Assembly (NCBI GenBank): GCA_913056345.1
Contig: CAJXMH010000018.1
Span: 1-58,702 of the forward strand
DNA from: an uncultured Flavobacteriales bacterium
GTDB lineage: Bacteria; Bacteroidota; Bacteroidia; Flavobacteriales_E; Vicingaceae
DNA: 58,702 bases
Reading direction: 5' to 3'
The notes under the pieces were generated by a model that saw only the letters and a program-made list of their open reading frames with translations, made no database searches and was not told the origin of the DNA. This document shows, piece after piece, positions 45,748-53,759 of this stretch. A program made the position numbers and the translations under genes. Each line of letters opens with the position of its first letter. The stretch's first letter is position 1.

Positions 45748-45785
45748 TAGCTTAGTACAATAAGTTTGGTTGCTTTGCCATAAAA

Positions 45786-45815
45786 AAAAGGTGTCTGAAA
45801 ACTCAGACACCTTTT
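45786..45815. terminator. Bidirectional intrinsic terminator
   Basis: A stem AAAAGGTGTCTGA/TCAGACACCTTTT of 13 bp with a 4-nt loop lies between the convergent propeller gene and the His-rich lipoprotein gene, with A and T runs on either side for both directions. Confidence 0.92.
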
Positions 45816-45834
45816 CTATTTCAATAGACTCCGT

Positions 45835-46362
45835 TTACTTTTCTACTTCAGTTTCTTCGTTTTTATCATCCATTTCTTTGTGATCTTCTAACATTTGTTT
45901 GTGCTCCTCAACCATCATAGCATGTTCATTTGCTAAATTTTCATGGTCTTCTTTAATAGAAGCATGCTGAGCTTGCATTTTTTCATGATCTGCTTTTAGG
46001 CTTTTTTCATCAACTTCTCCTGCTTCATGCTTTTGCTCTAATTCTTGATGTGCTTGCATTAAAGCTATATGGTCAGCAATAATTGCTTGATGCTTTTCTA
46101 AAATGCTTTCATGCTTTGCCTCTGTAGCTTGGTGAAGGGTGTCTGTGTCGCCCATCATAGCTTGGTGCTCTTGCATTAATTGCTCGTGTTCACTTTCCAT
46201 TTGCTGGTGTGCATCTTCAAGCTCGGCATGCTCTGCCTCTAATTCAGCATGTTCTTTAACTAATGTATCATGCATTTCTGTATTGGCTTCTTTTTTTTCA
46301 GTTCCCGAACCGCAAGCAAATAGACTTACTGAGACAATAAGGGAGATTAGGATTCTTTTCAT
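45835..46362 (-). CDS. Histidine-rich heptad-repeat lipoprotein
   Basis: The 175-residue protein has a lipobox 'SLFAC' (Cys17), then an almost unbroken helix to the C-terminus. The helix repeats a 7-residue unit H-x-x-L/M-x-x-E (for example 'HAELEAEHAELEDAHQQMES'). About 18 histidines recur at the same heptad position, giving a long His/Glu stripe that could bind metals or stack as a coiled coil. It is Lpp-like in overall form (lipid anchor plus coiled coil), but there is no recognised family. It has its own -7 box and is divergent from cydA. Confidence 0.82.
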   Translation of the reverse strand: MKRILISLIVSVSLFACGSGTEKKEANTEMHDTLVKEHAELEAEHAELEDAHQQMESEHEQLMQEHQAMMGDTDTLHQATEAKHESILEKHQAIIADHIALMQAHQELEQKHEAGEVDEKSLKADHEKMQAQHASIKEDHENLANEHAMMVEEHKQMLEDHKEMDDKNEETEVEK

Positions 46363-46390
46363 GTTTTGTTTTTTAATTGATTAGATGCTG

Positions 46391-46398
46391 CAAAACTA
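46391..46398 (-). promoter_or_regulatory. -7 box before the His-rich lipoprotein gene
   Basis: TAGTTTTG on the minus strand matches TAnnTTTG, 28 bp before the ATG at 46362. Confidence 0.5.
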
Positions 46399-46493
46399 AT
46401 CTTTTATTAATCAATCAATTAAATTCTGAAGGCATGTCAATACCTCATGCTATGGATTTACATTTGCCAACAACTGTTAAGCTTTCCGATTAG

Positions 46494-46537
46494 GTAACTG
46501 AAGTTACTGTGCATCTCTTGTTAACTAATTAATTTTG
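46494..46537 (+). promoter_or_regulatory. Operator 4 and promoter of cydAB
   Basis: GTAAC-TGAA-GTTAC spans 46494-46507 (centre 46500.5), with the -7 box TAATTTTG at 46530-46537. The distance is 29.5 bp, the same as for the tauE, MBL-rhodanese and YeeE promoters about 12-19 kb away. The cydA ATG is at 46554. Confidence 0.78.
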
Positions 46538-46553
46538 GCCTAAATGCATTCTA

Positions 46554-47933
46554 ATGGAAACAGAAATTCTCGCCAGAATACAATTTGCTTTTACTGTAGC
46601 CTTTCACTATATCTATCCGCCCTTAAGTATAGGCTTAGGTTTGTTAATGGTAATTTTTGAAAGTTTATACATTCGAACTAAAAATCAAGAATACCATACC
46701 CTTGCTCGTTTTTGGACTAAGATTTTTGCCCTCACTTTTGGCATAGGTGTGGTAACAGGCATTGTAATGGAATTTGAATTCGGAACTAATTGGGCGGTTT
46801 ATTCGCGCTATGTAGGTGATGTTTTTGGATCAGCTCTTGCAGCAGAGGGAATTTTTGCTTTTGCATTGGAAAGTGGTTTTCTGGGTGTCCTTTTATTCGG
46901 TTGGAATCGAGTAAAGCCCTGGGTTCATTTGGTAAGCACTATAGGGGTGTTTTTAGGCTCTATGTTTTCCGCCATTTGGATTGTTGTGGCAAATAGCTGG
47001 CAACAAACACCAGCAGGCTTTCATATTGTTGGTGAAGGCTTTGATGCCCGGGCAGAGATCACAGATTTTTGGGCTATGGTATTTAATCCGTCTTCAGTAG
47101 ATAGACTGACTCACGTCTGGTTAGGTGCCTTTTTAGCAGGTGCTTTTTTAGTTATGAGCGTACACGCATATTACCTTTTGAAAAACAAGCATGTTTCAAT
47201 TTCAAAACGCGCATTCAAGATAGCTTTAGCAGTTGCGACTATTTTTTCGCTTGGTCAATTATTTACCGGACATCGTTCAGCAGAAGGTGTAGCTGAGAAT
47301 CAACCTGCTAAACTTGCTGCTTTTGAAGGTCATTTTGAGGCCAATGCACCTGCTGATATGTACTTGGTTGGCTGGGTCGACAAAGAAAATAAAAGTGTTA
47401 GTGGTTTAAAGATTCCTGGAGGGCTATCATTTTTGCTACATTATGATCCTGAAACGCCAGTAACAGGTTTAGATGCCTTTCCTGAGGATGAAATTCCCGG
47501 CCAAGTAAATGCCGTGTTCCAATTTTATCATCTTATGGTTACAATTGGTATGCTTTTGATTGGTTTGACTCTTTTGGCTAGTTTTTATTGGTGGAGAGGT
47601 AAACTTTTCAAGCAAAGGTGGTTGCTCAAGATATTTGTATTTGCTGCTATTTTGCCACAGCTAGCCAACCAATTGGGTTGGTTCTCAGCAGAGATGGGTA
47701 GGCAACCCTGGGTGGTTTACGGACTGCTTCGTACTTCTGATGCATTTTCTCAAGCAGTAACGGATAACCAAATACTATTCTCTTTGATTTTATTTTTTAT
47801 AGTGTATGCTCTTTTGTTCTTTCTTTTCATTTATCTTCTAAATAAGAAGATCGTGAAAGGTCCCTACAGCGATGAGGAGGCTGAAAACCGTCCTTTTACC
47901 AAAGAGATATCTGAAAACTTTACAAGCTCATAA
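46554..47933 (+). CDS. cydA: Cytochrome bd ubiquinol oxidase subunit I
   Basis: High-affinity terminal oxidase subunit, 459 residues and nine predicted helices. The first heme ligand His lies in '[11 protein letters not shown]' (near 18), and the quinol-oxidising Q-loop follows '[17 protein letters not shown]' (~185-200). The signature '[15 protein letters not shown]' (near 385) is present. The Q-loop has no long C-terminal insert, so it is the short (Q-S) form. cydB begins within the TAATG of its stop. Bd oxidases are resistant to sulfide and serve at low O2, which fits shared control with the sulfane-sulfur genes through operator 4. Confidence 0.96.
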   Translation: METEILARIQFAFTVAFHYIYPPLSIGLGLLMVIFESLYIRTKNQEYHTLARFWTKIFALTFGIGVVTGIVMEFEFGTNWAVYSRYVGDVFGSALAAEGIFAFALESGFLGVLLFGWNRVKPWVHLVSTIGVFLGSMFSAIWIVVANSWQQTPAGFHIVGEGFDARAEITDFWAMVFNPSSVDRLTHVWLGAFLAGAFLVMSVHAYYLLKNKHVSISKRAFKIALAVATIFSLGQLFTGHRSAEGVAENQPAKLAAFEGHFEANAPADMYLVGWVDKENKSVSGLKIPGGLSFLLHYDPETPVTGLDAFPEDEIPGQVNAVFQFYHLMVTIGMLLIGLTLLASFYWWRGKLFKQRWLLKIFVFAAILPQLANQLGWFSAEMGRQPWVVYGLLRTSDAFSQAVTDNQILFSLILFFIVYALLFFLFIYLLNKKIVKGPYSDEEAENRPFTKEISENFTSS

Positions 47934-48973
47934 TGATGGAAACTTTATTTGGACTAGATTATCCCACTTGGTGGTACTTGGTTATAGGTGGACTTTTTTC
48001 AGGTTATGCCATATTGGATGGCTTCGACTTTGGAGCAGGGGCTTGGCATCTCTTCTTCAAAAAGGAGAAGAGTAGAAGAATAGCCTTAAATGCTGTTGGC
48101 CCTGTTTGGGATGGGAACGAAGTTTGGCTCGTAATTGGCGGTGGAGCTCTATTTGCCGGTTTTCCTGTCATGTATGCCACCTTCTTTTCTGCCCTTTACG
48201 TTCCCTTTATGCTGTTTTTATTGTTCATCATTTTTCGAGCCATCGCCATAGAGTTCCGTGGGAAAGAACCCATGCAATGGTGGAAGAATCTATGGGATGT
48301 GAGTTATAGCGTTTCTAGTATTATGTTGGCTTTTTTGCTGGGGGTGGTATTAGGGAATTTGTTACAAGGCATTGCAGTCGGACCAAAATACCTCTACCAA
48401 GGAAGTGGGTTTTTTGAATTTTTGAATCCATACGCTCTTCTGGTTGGGGCAACAACCTTAAGTCTTTTTATGGCGCATGGAGCCATTTATTTATTGCTAA
48501 AAACTGAAGGTAGGTTGTTCGCTAAACTCACTATACTACTAAAAAAAGCAATGATTGTGTTTATGGTGCTATTTGGGGTGACTACCTTGTATACACTCTT
48601 ATATATTCCTCATTTATCAGATGATTTTAGCGAGCATCCTATTCTATTTTTGGTGCCTTTATTGGTTTTTTTGAGCATTGCGAATGTTCCTCGTTTGGCA
48701 GCAAAAAGACGTTTTAAACTTGCCTTTTTCTTTACTTCACTTACCATCGCCTTCTCTTTAGTTCTAGTGGCAGTAGAGCTGTATCCAACCTTATTGATTT
48801 CCACAGTAGCTCCAGAGCATAGTATCGATATCTACGAAGCTGCAGCATCTTCTAAGTCCTTGGAAATCATGTTAACTATTGTAGCTATTGGAACACCTTT
48901 AGTTTTGGGTTATACCATTTTTGTTTACCGCACTTTTAAAGGAAAAGTAAAGCTTGATGAAACTAGCTATTGA
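47933..48973 (+). CDS. cydB: Cytochrome bd ubiquinol oxidase subunit II
   Basis: The 346-residue membrane protein begins 'METLFGLDYPTWWYLVIGGL' after a possible extra Met, and has 'YAILDGFDFGAGAWHLFF' and 'RRIALNAVGPVWDGNEVWLV', the conserved CydB blocks. It forms the dimer with CydA. The start overlaps the cydA stop by 1 base (TAATG). An ATG 3 bp further down is equally likely. No cydX-like small gene and no cydCD assembly genes follow; the next gene is convergent. Confidence 0.96.
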   Translation: MMETLFGLDYPTWWYLVIGGLFSGYAILDGFDFGAGAWHLFFKKEKSRRIALNAVGPVWDGNEVWLVIGGGALFAGFPVMYATFFSALYVPFMLFLLFIIFRAIAIEFRGKEPMQWWKNLWDVSYSVSSIMLAFLLGVVLGNLLQGIAVGPKYLYQGSGFFEFLNPYALLVGATTLSLFMAHGAIYLLLKTEGRLFAKLTILLKKAMIVFMVLFGVTTLYTLLYIPHLSDDFSEHPILFLVPLLVFLSIANVPRLAAKRRFKLAFFFTSLTIAFSLVLVAVELYPTLLISTVAPEHSIDIYEAAASSKSLEIMLTIVAIGTPLVLGYTIFVYRTFKGKVKLDETSY

Positions 48974-48986
48974 ATCTTCAGCGGTT

Positions 48987-49676
48987 TTAATTGTTTACCA
49001 AAGGACTGATCATAATGTGTGCCCGATGCGTTCCTGGATCCATGATCCATGGATGATTGGGCTTAACCGGTTGTATGGGTAAGCCAGTTGTTTTAGCTGT
49101 AGCAAAGGGTAGGTAAACCACATAACGGTATTTTGCTCCCTCTACTTCATTCGTTTCAGGATTGTAGCGCTCTTCAGAGCCGTAATAAATGTGAAGGGTA
49201 GAACCAGGATTGCCCATCTTCAATTTGCCTGATTTTATTTCGGTTTCCCGAATGTTGAATATTTCTTCCCGTTTTTTTCCTTCTGCTTTAAGCGCTCTCC
49301 CTCGGGCCATAAAAGGCTCTAAACTTTTGTGATAGCAAGCTGCGCTAAATCCCGCTTTATTTGGATCATCCGCTAGCACAATAAACTGATTGCTGCCTTC
49401 CCTCAAGGTAATGAGCTTCCCTTCCTTATTGTACCCAATAACCTTACAGCTATCGCGACTTTCTTCAGGAGCTGCCATTACAGCTGTAGCTAAAATTGCT
49501 GCTTCATTGTCAATTGCTTGCCAATTAATTTGATCTTCTTGAATGCTTCTCGCTTCGGTCTCTTCTAGCGTTTCAGCTTTCTCCACTTCCTTTTGATTAG
49601 GGCTTGGAGCGTTACAAGCCGTAAAAATTCCAATTAAGACAAGTGGGAGGTAGGTAATTTTCATCTTTTTAAGCAT
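48987..49676 (-). CDS. Conserved lipoprotein of unknown function
   Basis: A lipoprotein signal ends in 'GIFTAC'. I prefer ATG at 49676 or 49664; a TTG at 49691 would only lengthen the N-terminus. An acidic linker (~20-50) is followed by a globular domain containing 'GYNKEGKLITLREGSNQFIV' and the C-terminal block 'NHPWIMDPGTHRAHIMI'. No named family is recognised. The C-terminal half reads like a small beta-rich sensor or enzyme domain with paired His residues. It is convergent with cydB, 13 bp away, and monocistronic. Confidence 0.72.
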   Translation of the reverse strand: MLKKMKITYLPLVLIGIFTACNAPSPNQKEVEKAETLEETEARSIQEDQINWQAIDNEAAILATAVMAAPEESRDSCKVIGYNKEGKLITLREGSNQFIVLADDPNKAGFSAACYHKSLEPFMARGRALKAEGKKREEIFNIRETEIKSGKLKMGNPGSTLHIYYGSEERYNPETNEVEGAKYRYVVYLPFATAKTTGLPIQPVKPNHPWIMDPGTHRAHIMISPLVNN

Positions 49677-49865
49677 GAGGCAATTTTTCAAATTAAGCGA
49701 CTAAAATAGCACTTTATTTGCTGTTTATTCTCAATGCCTTGTTGCTCTTTCGGTTCTCAAACTTCAATCATCTGTGTTAGGGGACTTTTTTTATTCTCTA
49801 GGCTTGTAAGCTGAATTTGTCAGAATTGCTTTCTTTTGGGTTTTGTGACGGTAAACCCACTTTAA

Positions 49866-51338
49866 TTGAAAAATAAGTTAGAACTTTTTGGAAAGTACCT
49901 TGCTGAACCTAAAAGGCCTTTTGGCTTTTTTCTGCTTCTCTTTGCAGGCAGTGTTTTGTTGCGTTTTCTTTCTTTTCACTATGCGGTGATCGACCATGAT
50001 GAGTCGACCTACATGGTTATTGCTGACCGTTTATTGCAAGGTGATCAGCTTTATGTGGATGTGGTTGATAATAAACCTCCCGGAATCTTTTACCTTTTTG
50101 CCGCTTGGCAGGCCCTAGTAGGCAAATCGATCATAGCCTTTCGCTTTTTGGCTGCTTTAATGGTGGCTTTAACTGCTTTCTTTTTGTATCGTGCAGCTCA
50201 AAACCTATTGAATCATGAATCCAAAGCGGTAGGTTCAGCATTTAGCTTTTTATTTTTAGTGAGTTTATACCGTTACGGATTACCTGCTAATACAGAGCTC
50301 TTTTTTTTACCTCTCACAGCATTAGGGCTTTACTTTTTTAGTCTGCAAGATTCACCGCCCCGAAAGCAATGGGGTCTGTCTGCTTTAGCTGCCTTAAGCC
50401 TTGGCTTGGCTTTTTCAATTAAGTACGTAGTAATAGCAGATGTGGTGGCGCTAACATTTTTCTTCAATTTTTGGCGAGAAAAGAAATACCCAAAGATCAA
50501 CCTAGGCCAAATTGGTAGAACGGTTATGCAAGTAGGGGTATTTACTTTACCCTTGGCAGGAGTGGTTTTCTATTATTGGAAGAGCGGAGAGCTTAATTCC
50601 TTTTGGTATTATACCATAGAGGCCGGAGCTGATTACAGCGGTCAGAATAAGGGAGAGCAGTGGTACAAAACGCTTTTGGATTTTCATTTAAAATACTTGC
50701 CTTTCTTGTTACTGTTCTATTTTTTATGGTTTCGTTCAAAGCAAGAAAATTTAAAAAAGCTAGTTGCTTTGTGGTATTTAATGGTATGGGGAATCATCCT
50801 CTACTTGCAGAAAGGTTTTGATCATTATTTCTTGCAGTTGCTACTCCCTATTAGTCTGCTTTTGGGTGAACTTCATTCTGCTAAGCGAAGCATCAAGGAT
50901 AAATTCAAAAAGTGGTATCCAAAGGCTTTAGTTGGGGCGGCAGTTTTGTTGGTTTTAATAATCTGGGGCAATCAATCTTATTTTTGGACTCGTGAGGATC
51001 AAGTGCGAAAACTGACAAAAGCACTCAAAGAAGAGGTGAAGCCTACAGATGAGATTTTATGTGGACAAGACTGTCAGTTAATTCCATATCTTTTGGATCT
51101 AAAACCCATTTCCAAAATTGTTCACCCAACACTCTTGTACAATCATTTTGAACTCTACAATATTAAAGCTGCTGTAGAAGTAGGCAAACTACTTGATAAA
51201 AAACCTGCTTACGTTATTTTTAGGGAGGATAAATTCTTTGTTACCGCCTTGCGAAAACGGTTGCACGAGGAGTATGAGCTCAAGGATAAGTTTGGTAAGA
51301 TCAAACTCTACCAAAGGTCTAAAGCTGAAGGACATTAA
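49866..51338 (+). CDS. Membrane glycosyltransferase of the GT39/ArnT type
   Basis: The 490-residue protein has about 11-12 hydrophobic helices. The first periplasmic loop contains 'DHDESTYMVIADRLLQG' (near 38-54), with the acidic catalytic pair typical of PMT/ArnT-like GT-C enzymes, and 'VVDNKPPGIFYLFAAWQ' follows. These transfer sugars from polyprenyl-phosphate carriers to lipids, proteins or cell-surface polymers. The acceptor is unknown, and no other glycan gene is nearby. The start is TTG at 49866; no upstream ATG fits. Confidence 0.85.
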   Translation: MKNKLELFGKYLAEPKRPFGFFLLLFAGSVLLRFLSFHYAVIDHDESTYMVIADRLLQGDQLYVDVVDNKPPGIFYLFAAWQALVGKSIIAFRFLAALMVALTAFFLYRAAQNLLNHESKAVGSAFSFLFLVSLYRYGLPANTELFFLPLTALGLYFFSLQDSPPRKQWGLSALAALSLGLAFSIKYVVIADVVALTFFFNFWREKKYPKINLGQIGRTVMQVGVFTLPLAGVVFYYWKSGELNSFWYYTIEAGADYSGQNKGEQWYKTLLDFHLKYLPFLLLFYFLWFRSKQENLKKLVALWYLMVWGIILYLQKGFDHYFLQLLLPISLLLGELHSAKRSIKDKFKKWYPKALVGAAVLLVLIIWGNQSYFWTREDQVRKLTKALKEEVKPTDEILCGQDCQLIPYLLDLKPISKIVHPTLLYNHFELYNIKAAVEVGKLLDKKPAYVIFREDKFFVTALRKRLHEEYELKDKFGKIKLYQRSKAEGH

Positions 51339-51569
51339 GTTCATCCTGTTTTCTCTGTAAGCTTTTACTTTTCAGGGATTAATTAAGCCTTTTCTTCTTA
51401 ACCTCATTCTTAAAAGCTACGCATGTACTTTCTCATATACTATTGAGCACATAATTTGAATAGAGTTGGTTTGCAAGCAATAAAACATTTCATTTTTCCA
51501 ACCTTTTTGCTCTAATGCTGCATTGTTTCTATAGACAAGGCTTCATCCTAGGCAACGGCCTAATTAAGT
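51339..51569. other. Intergenic stretch, nothing recognised
   Basis: The 231-bp AT-rich gap between convergent genes shows no convincing coding frame, RNA gene or strong terminator. Confidence 0.5.
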
Positions 51570-52316
51570 TTAAATCTTAGAAATAAGCAAAACGACGATG
51601 AAGAAGACTGCGCTCAAGAGCAGGTAGATCAGGTAAGTCAAGAGTGAGCGCAGGAGGTTGAGTATTTTAATTTTATGAACGAAAAGTTTATAGTAGACAT
51701 AAAAGTTATAGCTAACGCTAACTAAGAAAGGTGCTATTTCCACCGATTCATGTTTAACTACTAGGCCAAGAAGCGCAAAAAATGAATAGATTATGCTTTG
51801 CTGAGCAGTCACATAAGAGTTGATGAAGATATGTTCAACGTAATTTTTTTTGAACTTATAAAAGGATAGGTAAGAAGCTAAAGAGAAAATTGGCAGAAGC
51901 AATAAAACGGTATAGGCATAATGCTTAGAGAACCAAGTCAAAATTGCCGGAGTGGTATCATTATTCTCTTTAATACCTTCGTTAAATCCCGTTAAGAAAT
52001 CATCAATCCAGGTATTTGCATCTAAAGTGAGTGTGACCAAATAGTAAAAAGTGGACAATATGAGGAGGTAGGAAAGTGGTTTGAAATATTTTTTTCGCTT
52101 GCCATTTAAAAATTCAGTGATGCTTTTAGCAGGATTAAGAAATAACTCCTTTAAGGTATAAAAGAAACCGTGTTGAAGTTGAAAAAGGCTGTTAGTGAGC
52201 TCATCTAAGAGGTAGTCTGCATTCAACCTGCTTGTAGCTGTTTTCTGACCACAATTGCTACAATAATTTCCATTGGTGCTCTCACCACAGTTTTTGCAAA
52301 GCGTTTGCTCTTTCAT
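51570..52316 (-). CDS. DUF3667 membrane protein with N-terminal zinc ribbon
   Basis: The 248-residue protein starts with two CxxC pairs ('CKNCGESTNGNYCSNCGQK', residues 7-25), expected to bind zinc. The DUF3667 block follows ('LFQLQHGFFYTLKELFLNP', 'NGKRKKYFKPLSYLLI'), then four to five membrane helices (~80-245). The family is common in Bacteroidota, and its role is unknown. A good -7 box stands upstream. Nothing in the neighbours suggests a function. Confidence 0.88.
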   Translation of the reverse strand: MKEQTLCKNCGESTNGNYCSNCGQKTATSRLNADYLLDELTNSLFQLQHGFFYTLKELFLNPAKSITEFLNGKRKKYFKPLSYLLILSTFYYLVTLTLDANTWIDDFLTGFNEGIKENNDTTPAILTWFSKHYAYTVLLLLPIFSLASYLSFYKFKKNYVEHIFINSYVTAQQSIIYSFFALLGLVVKHESVEIAPFLVSVSYNFYVYYKLFVHKIKILNLLRSLLTYLIYLLLSAVFFIVVLLISKI

Positions 52317-52333
52317 TTTACCGTTTATACCAT

Positions 52334-52341
52334 CAAATTTA
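52334..52341 (-). promoter_or_regulatory. -7 box before the DUF3667 gene
   Basis: TAAATTTG on the minus strand fits TAnnTTTG, 17 bp before the ATG at 52316. Confidence 0.5.
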
Positions 52342-52459
52342 GCTATGTAGAAAGATACCTTTAAAGTTCACATTAACTTATAAATTAGGAAAATGCTTTG
52401 AAGAATTGCTTTTCAAGACTTTATTTAAAAAGAGGGTAACTGTGAATTTACTAATCTAC

Positions 52460-53464
52460 TTAGCGGGGTAGGGGGACTTCAATTTTTGCACAAGCACCTG
52501 AGCGGTCGCTGAATTGGATGCTACCCTCTAGCTGTTTTGCTAGACTTTCCATGATGCTCATGCCAAAAGAACTACGCTCATTTTCTGTAACCAAACTTTC
52601 TCCATAGCCCTTGCCATTGTCGGCATACCACAGCTGTAGACTGCCTTTTTCTTGCCTTGCTATGATTCTGATCTCCAAATTGTCAGTATGCTTTGAAGGG
52701 AAGGCATGTTTAAGGCTATTGTTCAACAATTCCATTACGATCAAACTTAGGGGAATGAGAAAAGAGATCTCTGCTTTACTTTCATCAGCCTCTAGCTCGA
52801 GTTGAATCGAACTATCGCGAGCCAAACCTTCAACTACCTGCTTCAAGTGTTCACCCACTTTAATTTGGTCAAGCTGTTCACTGCGATGAAGGGCTTCATA
52901 AGCTGCTGCAATGGTTTCAATTGAGCTGATTACCTCTGCAGATTCAATCAAGCCATCCTTACTTTTAAGACGACTTAGGCTCAAAAGTAATTGAAGGTTG
53001 TTTTTTACGCGGTGGTGAACTTCTTTTAGCAAGACATCACGCTCTCGAATGGCCTTTTTTAAGTTAATCTCTAATTCTTTTTCAGCTGTTATGTCTAAGT
53101 GAGTCCCTGCCATTCGAACAGGTTTTCCCTGCGCATCCCATTCAAACACCTTTCCTCTAGAATGCACCCAAACATAATGCCCATTCTTATGCCGCATTCT
53201 AAACTTGCTGTCGTAGTATTCTGTCTTAGCTGCAAAATGATCCCTTACTTTTTGACCTGTAACCTTAAAGTCCTCTTTGGGAATCAAATCTACCCAAGTT
53301 TCAAAACGCACTGGTTCTAGTTCTTCTTTATCGTATCCGATAATCTCAGCCCAACGCTTGTTAATGTATACAATGTTGTTTTTTAAATCATAGTCCCAAA
53401 CTGCTATTCTGGTTCCTTGAATGGCCAATTCATTCTGTATGTCTTTTGAGCGCAGCACTACCAA
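52460..53464 (-). CDS. PAS domain sensor histidine kinase (HisKA_2 type)
   Basis: This cytoplasmic kinase of 334 residues has a PAS domain plus PAC tail (~15-130, ending 'MAGTHLDITAEKELE'), a HisKA_2 dimerisation helix with the phospho-acceptor His at 150/151 ('KEVHHRVKNNLQLLLSL'), and a HATPase_c domain with 'MELLNNSLKHAF' (N box) and 'YADNGKGYG' (G1 box). There is no membrane segment, so the signal is internal. No response regulator lies nearby, so it is an orphan. The start looks like TTG at 53464; GTG at 53458 is an alternative. Confidence 0.88.
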   Translation of the reverse strand: MVVLRSKDIQNELAIQGTRIAVWDYDLKNNIVYINKRWAEIIGYDKEELEPVRFETWVDLIPKEDFKVTGQKVRDHFAAKTEYYDSKFRMRHKNGHYVWVHSRGKVFEWDAQGKPVRMAGTHLDITAEKELEINLKKAIRERDVLLKEVHHRVKNNLQLLLSLSRLKSKDGLIESAEVISSIETIAAAYEALHRSEQLDQIKVGEHLKQVVEGLARDSSIQLELEADESKAEISFLIPLSLIVMELLNNSLKHAFPSKHTDNLEIRIIARQEKGSLQLWYADNGKGYGESLVTENERSSFGMSIMESLAKQLEGSIQFSDRSGACAKIEVPLPR

Positions 53465-53759
53465 GTTGATTTACAGTAAAAATAGAAATAAATGGACGGT
53501 AAAATACGCTTTAGGTCTACTTTATTTAAGTTGTAAAAGCATACTCTTGATTCCCGTAAAAACGAAGTAGTTTTCTACGCTGCTCGCTGTTCTTCTAGAG
53601 GTTTAGATATATAATTAGCATGCTTCTCCAAAAATGGTTTAAAGTAACTACCAATGTATAGCAAGCCATGATGAAAAGTTGCATCCAAAAGCCATTACAC
53701 TTGTGCGTTGCTGCTGCAAAAAAGTTTATAGCGCCTTGCAAAACCTATACTGTAGGACT
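53465..53759. other. Intergenic stretch, nothing recognised
   Basis: About 295 bp between two minus-strand genes. A plus-strand reading frame crosses its right part into the neighbouring gene, but it looks like chance. No RNA, repeat or clear terminator was seen. Confidence 0.5.
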
